From assembly GCF_000407605.1 (NCBI RefSeq), contig NZ_ASWO01000006.1, forward strand, positions 35,766 to 99,765: a stretch of DNA of 64,000 nt, read 5' to 3'. The stretch comes from Enterococcus sulfureus ATCC 49903. GTDB taxonomy: Bacteria > Bacillota > Bacilli > Lactobacillales > Enterococcaceae. Position numbers and translations under genes: made by a program. The notes under the pieces are model-generated. The model did not search any database and was not told the DNA's origin. It was given only the letters and a program-made list of their open reading frames with translations. Shown here in pieces: positions 51,126 to 60,380 of the stretch (position 1 is the stretch's first letter; every line of letters begins with the position of its first letter).

Positions 51126-52137
51126 TAAAGCGAATTCCACGCGTATATTGCTTAGGAATAGCAAGTTCATATCCTAAAGTTTGAGCAGCATGGATCGGCC
51201 AATAAGGATCAGCCAATACACCACGTCCGATTGCGACCATATCTGCTTGACCACTTGCAATGACACCGTCTGCGAAGATAAATTCTTCTAAACGTCCCAC
51301 TGCAATCGTTGGCAATCCAGTTACTTTTTTTATTGCAGAAGCTGCTTCAAGTTGATACCCTTTTGGTGAAACAGCAGGACCTACCGTACTTTCACCGCCA
51401 CTACTAACATGGAATACATCCACACCAGCTGCTTGATAGGCTTTTGCTAGATCGCATCCTTGTTCTAAATCATAACCATCTGGTGCGTATTCCAATGCAC
51501 TGATTCGAAAGAACAGCGGCATTTCTTCTGGCATTACCGCTTTTACAGCCTGAATTACTTCGACTCCAAAACGTGGTAATTCTTGGTATTCATCTACCCG
51601 TTGATTCGTACGCTTCGATTGAAACTGATGAATCAAATAGCCGTGAGCTCCGTGTAATTCAATAAAATCGACACCAGCTGTTAAGGCGCGAATTGCAGCT
51701 GCTTGAAATTTTTGAACCATAGCTTTTGTTTCTTCAGTAGTGAGTGCATGTGGCACTTTGTACTCTTCTGAAAAAGCCAAAGCAGATGGGGCTACGATTT
51801 CTGGAGCATCTTCTGCTTTTCTACCCGCGTGCGCTAATTGAATGCCTATCTTCACGTCAGGTTCTAATGCTTTGATCGACGCAATCAATTCTTTAAGTGG
51901 AGCAATTTGTGCATCTTCCCAAAGTCCTAGATCATGATCTGTAATTCGTCCTTCTGGTGAGACATCTGTCATTTCAATAATAATGGTTCCGATTTGACCC
52001 ACTGCTCGACTGGTATAATGTTGCATGTGCCAAGCATTGACTTGGCCATCTTTTGCAGAGTATTGACACATTGGGGGCATGACAATACGGTTTTTTGTCG
52101 TCATTCCTTTGATAGTAAATGGTTGAAATAGATCCAT
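51112..52137 (-). CDS. namA: NADPH dehydrogenase / ene-reductase (Old Yellow Enzyme, YqjM type)
   Basis: A 341-residue FMN enzyme starting at ATG 52137 (MDLFQPFTIKGMTTKNRIVMPPMCQYSA) with AAGGAGG upstream. OYE marks are MPPMCQYSA (the Cys characteristic of YqjM-like thermophilic-type OYEs), QLAHAGRK, FIELHGAHGYLIHQFQSKRTNQRVDEY (substrate His pair) and AIGRGVLADPYWP (FMN phosphate). It reduces activated C=C bonds, a detoxification of electrophiles. It lies 58 bases after the ECF operon with no strong terminator between, so some read-through is possible. An extended -10 TGCTACACT is nearby. Confidence 0.92.
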   Translation of the reverse strand: MDLFQPFTIKGMTTKNRIVMPPMCQYSAKDGQVNAWHMQHYTSRAVGQIGTIIIEMTDVSPEGRITDHDLGLWEDAQIAPLKELIASIKALEPDVKIGIQLAHAGRKAEDAPEIVAPSALAFSEEYKVPHALTTEETKAMVQKFQAAAIRALTAGVDFIELHGAHGYLIHQFQSKRTNQRVDEYQELPRFGVEVIQAVKAVMPEEMPLFFRISALEYAPDGYDLEQGCDLAKAYQAAGVDVFHVSSGGESTVGPAVSPKGYQLEAASAIKKVTGLPTIAVGRLEEFIFADGVIASGQADMVAIGRGVLADPYWPIHAAQTLGYELAIPKQYTRGIRFKKTV

Positions 52138-52195
52138 ATCCAAATTCCTCCTTAAGCCTTCTATTCATTCTAGTGTAGCATACCTTGTATCTTTT

Positions 52196-53608
52196 TTATT
52201 CCATTCGGCGATCTGCTGCGATTTGTCCTTGTTCAAAATGCAACAAGCGATGACAAGTCTGATTTATAAATTCTTGATCGTGACTAATCACAAGTACCAT
52301 CACACCTTCAAGCGCAAGTTCTCTTAATAATGTACTGACTTGCATCATATTTGCATAATCCAATCCGCTTGTCGGCTCATCAAACAATAAAATCGTCTTG
52401 CCAGATAAAATCGCACTAGCAATCACCACCCGTTGCTTTTCACCACCAGACAACGTATGTGGATGACGGTCAAGTAATGCAGTCAAGTTAAATCGTGTAC
52501 AAATCTCATCAAAACGCTCAGGTAATTTCGCTTTTTCTAATAGTTCTTTACGGACCGTTTCAAAAAAGAGTTGTAGATTCACATCTTGCATCACAAAAAA
52601 ACAAGCATCGATTCGCATTTTTTCTTTGGCTACTTGATCATTCATAAAAATCTTGCCTTTTTTAGGCCGCATCAGACCGGATAGTACTTGAAAAAAAGTG
52701 GATTTCCCTGCTCCGTTATCCCCTGTGATTCCAATGATTTCTTGGTTTGTTAATGTGAGTTTGGGGATCGACAATGCCACTTGTGTTTGTTTTCGATAAC
52801 GATAACTGATGCGATCTAACGTAATGGTGATCGAAGAGGGGATTCCTAGTTTATGCACTAACGATTGTTTAGATGCTTGTAACTCGCGTAATCCTAACTC
52901 GATTCGTTGCGCATCGGTTAATTGCACGATTTGCGCTCTAGTTAACGCTACTTTTAAATGTCCATTTTCTAAGACAAAAAAGTGATCCGCGATATCTAAT
53001 AAATAGGCAAGTCGATGCTCTGCAATCAAAATCGTGACGCCTCGTGCTTTCAATTGGCAAAGTGCTTGTTTTAAACGGGCAATGGCCGCAAAATCCAAAT
53101 TACTTGATGGTTCATCTAGCAATAGTAAATCTGGTGCTAACATAGTAGCTGCAGCAATCGATACTTGCTGTTTCTGACCACCAGATAACGCAAAAACACT
53201 TGCTTCTAGTATCGGATCCAAAAAAAATTCTGCAGCTTGTTGCTGGACACGCATGTTGATTTCGACTGAAGGATAACCAAAATTTTCCATAATAAATGCC
53301 AGTTCTGAAATGACATCCGTGGTAAAAAAATGTGTTTTTGGATTTTGAAATACCACACCGAATCGTTCAATGTACGCCGCAAAATCGGTTACCGGCAACA
53401 CTTGATCCAATACACTCCATGTACCAAGAACTTCTCCTTCATAAAGTTCTGGATAAAGTCCATTTAATACATTGAACAATGTAGATTTTCCACTTCCACT
53501 AGGACCACAAATCACCACGCACTCTCCTTTTGGAATTGAAAAGGTCAAGCGATCTAAAATCTGGATGTGATCTTTCGTGATAAAACTCGCGTTTTCTAAT
53601 GTAATCAT
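52196..53608 (-). CDS. ECF transporter ATPase with two fused ABC domains
   Basis: About 470 residues with two complete ABC ATPase units. Domain 1: Walker A CGPSGSGKST, signature ALSGGQKQQVSIA, Walker B LLLLDEPSSNLD. Domain 2: Walker A TGDNGAGKST, signature TLSGGEKQRVVIA, Walker B ILLFDEPTSGLD. It is a natural EcfA-EcfA' fusion of the YkoD type. ATG 53608 overlaps the EcfT stop by 4 bases (ATGA), the ribosome binding site being AAGGATG. It powers the EcfT plus S-component unit encoded upstream. Confidence 0.92.
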   Translation of the reverse strand: MITLENASFITKDHIQILDRLTFSIPKGECVVICGPSGSGKSTLFNVLNGLYPELYEGEVLGTWSVLDQVLPVTDFAAYIERFGVVFQNPKTHFFTTDVISELAFIMENFGYPSVEINMRVQQQAAEFFLDPILEASVFALSGGQKQQVSIAAATMLAPDLLLLDEPSSNLDFAAIARLKQALCQLKARGVTILIAEHRLAYLLDIADHFFVLENGHLKVALTRAQIVQLTDAQRIELGLRELQASKQSLVHKLGIPSSITITLDRISYRYRKQTQVALSIPKLTLTNQEIIGITGDNGAGKSTFFQVLSGLMRPKKGKIFMNDQVAKEKMRIDACFFVMQDVNLQLFFETVRKELLEKAKLPERFDEICTRFNLTALLDRHPHTLSGGEKQRVVIASAILSGKTILLFDEPTSGLDYANMMQVSTLLRELALEGVMVLVISHDQEFINQTCHRLLHFEQGQIAADRRME

Positions 53609-54303
53609 TTTACCCACATCCTTATCACCAAACATAATACAACAAAGACCATCAAAGTATAATCATACCATTTTAAACGTAAGGTATAATAACTTGTATG
53701 TTGCAACGGATTGCCTAACCCTCTCACTAAAGCGGTCGCAGATAAATTTAATGATGTTTCTTCAGCCGATAGTAACAATGGAACAAACAAATATTCCATT
53801 GTTTGCAACGGATGCCGAAATAGCGAGAAGAAAGAAACGGCAATCCCACGAAACTTCATCGCACGTCTTACATAAAGCATTTCTTTAATTGCCATCGGGA
53901 AAAAGCGAAATAAAATAGCAAGTGGTACCAATACTTTAGCTGGCAAGTGTAGACGTTGTAACGCAGCGAGCCACTCACTAATTTTCGTTTTATCTAATGC
54001 AAACGTCACGGCCATGACTGTAGGAAGTAACCGACGATTTCCAACAGCTAAAAAATCCAATAAAGCGCCAATAAACGAAGGCACATAATAAAACAAAAAT
54101 TGATCGGCTACCCATAAACCTACAAAAACACCCACAAATAAGAGCCCTTTTTTAAAACTTCCACTTGCCACTAAACAACTAAACATAATGCCGATCATAA
54201 CGCATTCTAATGTAAAGGATAACGGAAACATTAGCGAGATACTCGCAAAAAAGACCACACACAGTTTACTACGTGGGTCAAATTTTAGATAATTGTAAGT
54301 CAT
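53605..54303 (-). CDS. ecfT: ECF transporter T component
   Basis: A 232-residue membrane protein of the EcfT/CbiQ family beginning MTYNYLKFDPRSKLCVVFFASISL. It has about five to six helices and the two coupling Ala-Arg-Gly-type motifs, here RRAMKFRGI (about 148-156) and SATALVRGLG (about 191-200), which contact the ATPases. It lies between the S component (11 bases upstream) and the ATPase. The whole three-gene unit is a dedicated (group I) ECF transporter. Confidence 0.9.
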   Translation of the reverse strand: MTYNYLKFDPRSKLCVVFFASISLMFPLSFTLECVMIGIMFSCLVASGSFKKGLLFVGVFVGLWVADQFLFYYVPSFIGALLDFLAVGNRRLLPTVMAVTFALDKTKISEWLAALQRLHLPAKVLVPLAILFRFFPMAIKEMLYVRRAMKFRGIAVSFFSLFRHPLQTMEYLFVPLLLSAEETSLNLSATALVRGLGNPLQHTSYYTLRLKWYDYTLMVFVVLCLVIRMWVK

Positions 54304-54314
54304 ACGACCTCCTA

Positions 54315-54899
54315 TTATGCTGTCTTTTTAAAATGTTTATGAAATAAATAGCTTCCTAGATAAAAACCGAAAATCGCTCCAACTACCACTAAAGCTAGAC
54401 TTGCATAGAACACATTCATCGTAACGTGTTCAAATACTTTATCTAGATACGCTTGGTCTTTCCCTCTAGCAATCAAAGAAGCTTGATAGGCATTTTTCAT
54501 AAACCATAACGGTAAGATTGGACCCATTAAGCCAAAACTAAAGACAACATAGCTCACTAAAGTACGCATTTTTTCAGGTAATTTCGTTTTATTTTGAATA
54601 ACATCCGCTAAAAAAGCAAATAAGATATTCGGTACTGCTGCGAGTGGAAAATGGCCGGTAAATAAAAAAAAGATCCCTACGACGCTTCCCATGATCGTGA
54701 TTGCTCCAAATTTTGGTACGCGTTTGATCAATAATAAATACACGATTCCTGTAAACATTGCACTCACACCAGGTATAAATAAATTATGAAAACCAGGAAT
54801 TACGAAACGTAAGACCAATAGACAGACACTCATCATCAAGAAATAAATCGCAGTATAGATCCCTGTTGCAATCAAATCTTGAACTTTTAATTTGTTCAT
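54315..54899 (-). CDS. ECF transporter S component, MptD/Trep_Strep type
   Basis: A 194-residue substrate-binding membrane protein with five to six hydrophobic helices, beginning MNKLKVQDLIATGIYTAIYFLMMSVCLL and containing FRFVIPG-like and GHFPLAAVPNILFAFLADVIQ segments. It matches the MptD-family putative ECF S components (Trep_Strep), for which I know no proven substrate. First gene of the operon; a TGATATACT extended -10 lies about 85 bases upstream. Its short leader contains a GGAAATA/TATTTCC hairpin but no riboswitch I recognise. Confidence 0.85.
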   Translation of the reverse strand: MNKLKVQDLIATGIYTAIYFLMMSVCLLVLRFVIPGFHNLFIPGVSAMFTGIVYLLLIKRVPKFGAITIMGSVVGIFFLFTGHFPLAAVPNILFAFLADVIQNKTKLPEKMRTLVSYVVFSFGLMGPILPLWFMKNAYQASLIARGKDQAYLDKVFEHVTMNVFYASLALVVVGAIFGFYLGSYLFHKHFKKTA

Positions 54900-54991
54900 G
54901 TTGATTTTTCCCCTTTAATCGCCAAATTTCTTTGACCGTTCATTTTCGGAAATAAAGATGTATTTCCAAGTGTTCAGTATATCACAACTAC

Positions 54992-55024
54992 CGTGAAAAA
55001 GTACGGCTACACGCTTTTTTCACG
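54992..55024. repeat. Inverted repeat upstream of the ECF operon
   Basis: CGTGAAAAAG-N12-CTTTTTTCACG with about 10-base arms (one base offset). It covers the -35 region of the ECF promoter and ends at the terminator of the next operon; it may be an operator. Confidence 0.4.
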
Positions 55025-55027
55025 ATA

Positions 55028-55056
55028 AAAAAAGAGCAGTTTTCACTGCTCTTTTT
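55028..55056 (-). terminator. Terminator of guaD-permease operon
   Basis: AAAAAGAGCAGT/ACTGCTCTTTTT stem overlapping the permease stop, with T-run on the minus strand. Confidence 0.85.
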
Positions 55057-56389
55057 AAGCTACCGTTTTCGTAGCTGGGATCAACTTATTCATCACAATC
55101 GCTACGATGGCACTAATCGCAATTGGAGAATCTAATAAATATTGAATAAACTGTGGTGCAGATTCTTTTACATTTGTTGGCATAAACAACAAGCCAATCG
55201 CACAAATCAATGGTACTCCGATAATGTACAATTCACGTTCAGAAAATTCTTCGTTTTTGATGACTCTAAATCCACTTAACATAATGATTACACATACGAC
55301 TGCAAAAACGCCACCAATTACAGCAGTTGGAATCGCGTTGATCAAACTTGATAATTTCCCTAAAAATGACAATGCAATAAACCAACCAGATGCCATAATG
55401 AAGACTTTACGACTGGCAACCCCTGTGATCGAGATAATTCCAGCATTTGTAGAATAACCGGTAACCGGTGTCGTTCCAACTAATGCAGCAATTAAACAGC
55501 CGATCCCTTCACCGATCACACCTTTATTGATTTGTGTATCCGTCAACGGCTCTTCAATTACCGCACTTACTGCATACCATGTTCCCGTTGTTTCGGCCAA
55601 TAATACTAAATAGATCACCAACATCGTTAAAATAGCTGATAAATCAAAATGCACGCCATAGTTGATAAAGGCCACTTTAGGTAGACTAAAAAATGGGGCT
55701 TGCGCTACAGTACTTGTATCAAAACCACCCATGAACGATGCGACGAGCGTTCCACCTGCTAATGCAATAATGACTGAACTGATCCGGAAGACTTTACCTA
55801 AATTAGGGAAATAGACCCCTAACATGGAAAACAAAACTAAAATAGCTGCTGTAATAATAGCTAGAAAAATATTTTGATTGATCGATAAACTCTCGCTTGA
55901 TACATAGATATTACTCGTAAAAGCCGAAGGTAACAATGTTAATCCTACGATCATAATAATCGTACCACTTACAATAGACGGAATAAAATGACGTACGATG
56001 TGTTTATAGATTCCAGTAAATCCAAGTAACACAACAGCTGCTGCGCCAACTAAACTAGAACCAATCACGGTATCCATTCCCTTTGATCCTAAAAAGATCC
56101 CAATGATCGCACCTACTGGAACAAATGATGGTCCTTGACAGACCGGTAATTTTAAGAAAAATAATACTTGAATCAAAGAAGCAATCCCTGCTCCTAAAAA
56201 TGTCGATTGAATCAATCCTGATGCATCATTTGACGACATCGCAATCGCTGTGGCAATAATAAATGGTGGTACGTATACGTCCATCGCCAAGACGTGTTGT
56301 AATCCAAGTAATAGCGCTTGGCCATATGGAATATCGTCATTGACGCCGATCGTTAAGTTACTTTCTTTTTGTTTTGCAGTTGATTCCAC
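55055..56389 (-). CDS. Nucleobase:cation symporter-2 permease (xanthine/uracil family)
   Basis: A 444-residue NCS2 transporter with about 14 helices. Family marks are LLLGLQHVLAMDVYVPPFI (helix 1 with the conserved Gln-His), VCQGPSFVPVGAIIG (helix 3 of the UraA fold), LLAETTGTWYAVSAVI with the substrate-contacting Glu (helix 8) and GTTPVTGYSTNAGIISITGVASRKV (helix 10). Together with guanine deaminase it suggests guanine or xanthine import. Its start codon overlaps the guaD stop by one base. Confidence 0.9.
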   Translation of the reverse strand: MESTAKQKESNLTIGVNDDIPYGQALLLGLQHVLAMDVYVPPFIIATAIAMSSNDASGLIQSTFLGAGIASLIQVLFFLKLPVCQGPSFVPVGAIIGIFLGSKGMDTVIGSSLVGAAAVVLLGFTGIYKHIVRHFIPSIVSGTIIMIVGLTLLPSAFTSNIYVSSESLSINQNIFLAIITAAILVLFSMLGVYFPNLGKVFRISSVIIALAGGTLVASFMGGFDTSTVAQAPFFSLPKVAFINYGVHFDLSAILTMLVIYLVLLAETTGTWYAVSAVIEEPLTDTQINKGVIGEGIGCLIAALVGTTPVTGYSTNAGIISITGVASRKVFIMASGWFIALSFLGKLSSLINAIPTAVIGGVFAVVCVIIMLSGFRVIKNEEFSERELYIIGVPLICAIGLLFMPTNVKESAPQFIQYLLDSPIAISAIVAIVMNKLIPATKTVA

Positions 56390-57756
56390 TATTTTTCCCC
56401 CTGTTTTTCGTGAACTAGTTTTCCCTGAACAAAAACTTGACGGATATTGCTTTGATCGGCTAGATACACAATTCTAGAAAATATTTCTTCTGGTTGTTGA
56501 AATGCAAAATGAGGCAAACGATTTTGTGCATGATTTGGATCAATTACTTGCGCATCAAAACTAAATCCTTCTTGAAAACAGCCAATATTTAAATCCAATG
56601 CTTGACCGCTTGCTGTCGTAGCAAGATAAAAAGCTTCTACTAAAGAGACACGCGAATCCGCTAAGCCTCCTCTTTTTGCTAAAGGTTTATTTGCATCAAC
56701 ACCTTCTTCTAACATGCGGCTACTCATCACAACTTGACGAATATTTTCATACAAGCTTGGTGAAAAACCACCAGAGATATCCGTACCAAGACCTACCGTA
56801 ACCCCTTGTTTTTGCAAGCGTTTGACGGGCAACACACTATTGGCAAAATAAGCATTTGAAATTGGACAATGGGCTACTGATGCACCATGATCATGGAAAA
56901 TTTCACCATCTTCAGGTGTCAGAAAATTACCGTGTGCCATAATCGACTTTCGGGTCAATAATCCAAAATCGGCCAATACTTGGGTATCTCGTTTTCCAAA
57001 ACGTTCATATACGTGCTCATGCTCCCACTGACTTTCACTACAATGTGATTGTACATGGACTTGATATTTCTCAGCTAATTTTCCTAATCCAGCCAAAACT
57101 TCATCAGAGCAACTCGGAACAAATCTTGGTGTAATCACAGGATAGATTCCTTGCGGATAATCTAACTCACGCACAGCTTTGATAAATGCTTCCGTATCCG
57201 CCAATGCTTGTTTGGCATTGATATCTCGATACGTTTCAGGTGTTGTATCTGGATGATCCATCACCACTTTGCCTACCAATGCTCGTTGGCCTAATTCACC
57301 ACATAATGTTCCAAGTAAAATGCTTGATTCTTTATGGACTGTCGCAAAATACAATACAGTCGTCGTGCCTCGAGAAAGTAAATTTGTGACTAAATCGGTA
57401 TACACTTCTTTTGCAAAATCTACATCCGCATATTTCGCTTCTAGTGGAAATGTACATTGATCTAACCACACTTCAAGTGGTTCATCTAACGCAATTCCGG
57501 CTTGTGGCCACTGTGGGGCATGTACGTGTAGATCGATCAATCCTGGAAATAAGAAACGCCCTTTAGGAACGACTACTGTTTGCTCAGCTTCAGCAAACCA
57601 TTCACGTTTTAACTCGTCAAAACTGGATTCTTCTTGTCGAATCATCTTAACAATCGTACCAAATTCATCTAATGCAAACAATGCATGTCCATAATCTAAT
57701 GTATGCGCTGAAGGTGTATGGAAATAATCCCCTTCGATTACTTTACTTATTTTCAT
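56389..57756 (-). CDS. guaD: Guanine deaminase
   Basis: Zinc amidohydrolase that converts guanine to xanthine and ammonia. The 455 residues show the HxH metal site in PGLIDLHVHAPQW (H77, H79), QCTFPLEAKY, PRFVPSCSDEVL, HVQSHCSES (third metal His region), IMAHGNFLTPEDGEIFHDHGASVAHCPISN and VGLGTDISGGFSP (catalytic Asp). It is first in a two-gene operon with the NCS2 permease. The promoter is TTGAAA-16-TATAAT; a PurBox-like site lies upstream. No purine riboswitch is present. Confidence 0.93.
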   Translation of the reverse strand: MKISKVIEGDYFHTPSAHTLDYGHALFALDEFGTIVKMIRQEESSFDELKREWFAEAEQTVVVPKGRFLFPGLIDLHVHAPQWPQAGIALDEPLEVWLDQCTFPLEAKYADVDFAKEVYTDLVTNLLSRGTTTVLYFATVHKESSILLGTLCGELGQRALVGKVVMDHPDTTPETYRDINAKQALADTEAFIKAVRELDYPQGIYPVITPRFVPSCSDEVLAGLGKLAEKYQVHVQSHCSESQWEHEHVYERFGKRDTQVLADFGLLTRKSIMAHGNFLTPEDGEIFHDHGASVAHCPISNAYFANSVLPVKRLQKQGVTVGLGTDISGGFSPSLYENIRQVVMSSRMLEEGVDANKPLAKRGGLADSRVSLVEAFYLATTASGQALDLNIGCFQEGFSFDAQVIDPNHAQNRLPHFAFQQPEEIFSRIVYLADQSNIRQVFVQGKLVHEKQGEK

Positions 57757-57790
57757 GTTATCCGTCGGTTCCTTTCAACTAGATTCTCCT

Positions 57791-57818
57791 ATTATAATCT
57801 CTTGATCATATTTTTCAA
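57791..57818 (-). promoter_or_regulatory. Promoter of guaD
   Basis: TTGAAA (57813-57818), 16 bases, TATAAT (57791-57796) on the minus strand. Confidence 0.7.
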
Positions 57819-57847
57819 TAATTTTATTTAAAAAAGTGTTATTTTTT

Positions 57848-57885
57848 GTGTTTTTACGCTTAAAAAACACAAAAATACGAACATT
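57848..57885. promoter_or_regulatory. Inverted repeat and PurBox-like site between guaD and the amino-acid permease
   Basis: GTGTTTTT-ACGCTTA-AAAAACAC (57848-57870) is a perfect 8-base inverted repeat. Next to it AAATACGAACATT (57873-57885) matches the PurR PurBox AWWWCCGAACWWT at 12 of 13 positions. Both lie 50-100 bases upstream of the guaD start site. The rest of the gap is AT-rich and featureless. Confidence 0.5.
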
Positions 57886-57979
57886 AATTGGATACTATCT
57901 TATAAATGTAAATTTAATGAATATTTAGAAAAAATAGTTAATTTATTCTCATTTTATTTTCATGTTTATACACAGAAAT

Positions 57980-58007
57980 TTGCATATAATTTTCATTTAA
58001 GTATAAT
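57980..58007 (+). promoter_or_regulatory. Promoter of the amino-acid permease gene
   Basis: TTGCAT (57980-57985), 16 bases, TATAAT (58002-58007), 36 bases before the ATG. Confidence 0.65.
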
Positions 58008-58042
58008 TAGACTATTGTAGTAACGAATGAAAGGATGTTTTG

Positions 58043-59419
58043 ATGGCGTTAGAAAGAGGATTAAGTAATCGACATGTACAGCTAATCTCCATTGGGGGCG
58101 CAATCGGGACCGGATTATTTTTAGCATCGGGAAAATCGATTGAACTTGCTGGACCATCGATCTTGCTTGTCTATTTGATTGTTGGATTTTTTATATTTTT
58201 GATTATGCGTGCATTAGGTGAATTATTATTATCAAATTTAGATTGTCATTCCTTCGTAGATTTAGCCGAACATTATTTAGGAAAACGTGCTGGATTTATA
58301 ACTGGTTGGACGTATTGGTTTTGTTGGATCAGTGTTGCAATGTCTGACCTTACCGCAACAGGGATCTATATGCGTTACTGGTTACCGGATATGCCGCAGT
58401 GGGTTCCAGCCTTTATCGTGTTACTGAGTTTAATGGCGTTAAATTTATTATCTGTAAAATTATTTGGAGAAATCGAGTTTTGGCTAGCACTGATTAAAAT
58501 TTTAGCTATTGTTGCCTTGATTATTATTGGGGGTTATATGATCGTAACTCAAATGGATTTTGGAACACATCAAGCCAGTTTTAAAAACCTCTATCGTTTC
58601 GATGGTTTTTTCCCTAAAGGTTGGGTAGGGTTTATTCTAGCCTTCCAGTTAGCTGTTTTCTCATTTACCGGAGTCGAATTGGTCGGGTTAACTGCGGGTG
58701 AAACCAAAGATCCAGAAAAAGTATTGCCAAAAGCGATCAATAATATTCCTATTCGTATTTTATTGTTTTACATTGGATCGTTAGCGGTGATTATGAGTGT
58801 GCATCCTTGGAAAATGATTGATCCTTCAAAAAGTCCATTCGTGACTGTATTTTCGACAATCGGAATCGCTGGTGCGGCGACAATGGTCAATTTTGTTGTG
58901 ATCAGTTCTTCAATTTCTGCATGCAATAGCGCGATTTTTAGTACAAGCCGAATGCTTTATGGTTTAGCTGAAAATAATCACGCTGGTACGCGTTTTGCCA
59001 AGGTCAACGAACGAAAAGTGCCAAGCAATGCGTTGTATTTATCTAGCGTTGTTATCGCGTTAACCGTCGTTTTAAATTATGTAATGCCCTCACATGTTTT
59101 TAACTTGATTGCTGGTATTTCTACAGCTTGTTTCTTATTCATCTGGGCGGTTATTTTAGTCTGTCATTTGCGCTATTTGAAGGTGACAAAAGAAACGAAT
59201 GGAACAAGACCAAAGTTCAAATTACCATTTGGACGAATCGCCAATTATACTAGTTTAGTCTTTTTAGCTTTGATCGTGGTCATCTTAGGAATCTTACCGG
59301 ATACGCGTATTTCGTTGATTATTACACCACTATGGTTTATTAGTCTTTACGTGATCTTTAACTTAAAATTCAAATCCGTATCGTTTGAACACAATCAAAC
59401 GCTCAATGATCAAGAATAA
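58043..59419 (+). CDS. Amino acid permease, AAT family (APC superfamily)
   Basis: A 458-residue permease with 12 helices, starting at ATG 58043 (MALERGLSNRHVQLISIGGAIGTGLFLASGKSI) behind AAAGGATG. The GGAIGTGLF motif (helix 1) and FSFTGVELVGLTAGETKDPEKVLPKAIN (helix 6 and following loop) are typical of the AAT group that includes CycA, GabP, AnsP, LysP and ProY. The substrate is not separable by eye; a CycA-like (D-Ala/D-Ser/Gly) assignment is only a guess. Monocistronic. Confidence 0.88.
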   Translation: MALERGLSNRHVQLISIGGAIGTGLFLASGKSIELAGPSILLVYLIVGFFIFLIMRALGELLLSNLDCHSFVDLAEHYLGKRAGFITGWTYWFCWISVAMSDLTATGIYMRYWLPDMPQWVPAFIVLLSLMALNLLSVKLFGEIEFWLALIKILAIVALIIIGGYMIVTQMDFGTHQASFKNLYRFDGFFPKGWVGFILAFQLAVFSFTGVELVGLTAGETKDPEKVLPKAINNIPIRILLFYIGSLAVIMSVHPWKMIDPSKSPFVTVFSTIGIAGAATMVNFVVISSSISACNSAIFSTSRMLYGLAENNHAGTRFAKVNERKVPSNALYLSSVVIALTVVLNYVMPSHVFNLIAGISTACFLFIWAVILVCHLRYLKVTKETNGTRPKFKLPFGRIANYTSLVFLALIVVILGILPDTRISLIITPLWFISLYVIFNLKFKSVSFEHNQTLNDQE

Positions 59420-59422
59420 TTC

Positions 59423-59448
59423 AAAAGCGATGAGAAATCATCGCTTTT
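59423..59448 (+). terminator. Terminator of the amino-acid permease gene
   Basis: AAAAGCGATGA/TCATCGCTTTT stem followed by TT, 4 bases after the stop codon. Confidence 0.8.
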
Positions 59449-59478
59449 TTGGTACAGTAGAAAAAAGGAGGTTCTTTA

Positions 59479-60330
59479 ATGGAAACTTTAACAGTAGATT
59501 TATTGCATCGTGTGATCACGAAACGTCCAGAAAATAGTCATAAAGGTACTTTTGGTCATATTGTTATTGTAGGTGGAAGTGCACAATACGGCGGAGCGGT
59601 GATGATGTGTGCAAAAAGTTGTATTTATAGTGGCGCTGGATTGGTCAGTGTCGCGACAGATCCACATAATCACGCAGCACTCCACGCTCAACTTCCCGAA
59701 GCGATGGTCTTAGATTGGCAAGATCAATCTCTCTTGTTCAATCAAATAAAAGCAGCAGATGTTGTCGTTATTGGACCTGGAATGGGTACTGATCCGTTAG
59801 AACAAACTAGATTATTAGAAATTTTAGCACGCCAAGAACAACAATTATTCGTAATCGATGGTTCAGCCATTACGATGTTAGCAAAAACACCCTATGCCTT
59901 TAACTATCCTGAACGCGTCGTCTTTACCCCACATCAAAAGGAATGGGAACGACTCAGCAAACTTCCTATCGACCAACAAACCGATCAGCTAAATAAACAC
60001 TGCCAAGAACAGATGAACAGCACTGTAGTTGTCAAAAGTCATCGTACCACCATTTATTCGCCCACAAAAGATTATCAAAATCCCTTAGGTAACCCTGGTA
60101 TGGCAACAGGTGGTATGGGCGATACGCTCGCTGGGATCATTGGCAGTTTTCTGGCACAATTTTCTCATGTTCCACTAAGCGAACGCGTTGCTGCAGCTGT
60201 TTTGATCCATAGTTATATTGGTGATCAACTTGCCAAAACTCAATATGTCGTATTGCCTACAGCCATTACAGCTTCTTTACCTGAAACAATGAAATTCTTC
60301 TCAGAAAATGAAGCTTTCTCAGCATTTTAA
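59479..60330 (+). CDS. nnrD: ADP-dependent NAD(P)H-hydrate dehydratase
   Basis: Repairs damaged (hydrated) NAD(P)H. It is a 283-residue stand-alone NnrD of the ribokinase-like fold, without a fused NnrE epimerase domain. Marks are GTFGHIVIVGGSAQYGGAVMMCAKSCIYSGAGLVSVAT (N-terminal part), VVIGPGMGTD, VFTPHQKEWERL, VVVKSHRTTIYSP and the ATP/ADP-site motif GNPGMATGGMGDTLAGIIGSF. The ribosome binding site is AAAGGAGG. A DUF2179 gene follows after 50 bases without a clear terminator, so they may be one transcript. Confidence 0.93.
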   Translation: METLTVDLLHRVITKRPENSHKGTFGHIVIVGGSAQYGGAVMMCAKSCIYSGAGLVSVATDPHNHAALHAQLPEAMVLDWQDQSLLFNQIKAADVVVIGPGMGTDPLEQTRLLEILARQEQQLFVIDGSAITMLAKTPYAFNYPERVVFTPHQKEWERLSKLPIDQQTDQLNKHCQEQMNSTVVVKSHRTTIYSPTKDYQNPLGNPGMATGGMGDTLAGIIGSFLAQFSHVPLSERVAAAVLIHSYIGDQLAKTQYVVLPTAITASLPETMKFFSENEAFSAF

Positions 60331-60380
60331 AAGCTTTTTCACTCTTTTTTTGATAGGCTTAGGTTAAAGGAGTGTTTTTA

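Noticed and set aside
57757-58042. Purine riboswitch for guaD
   Set aside because: The leader is about 30 bases and lacks the purine aptamer core; a protein-binding PurBox is more likely.
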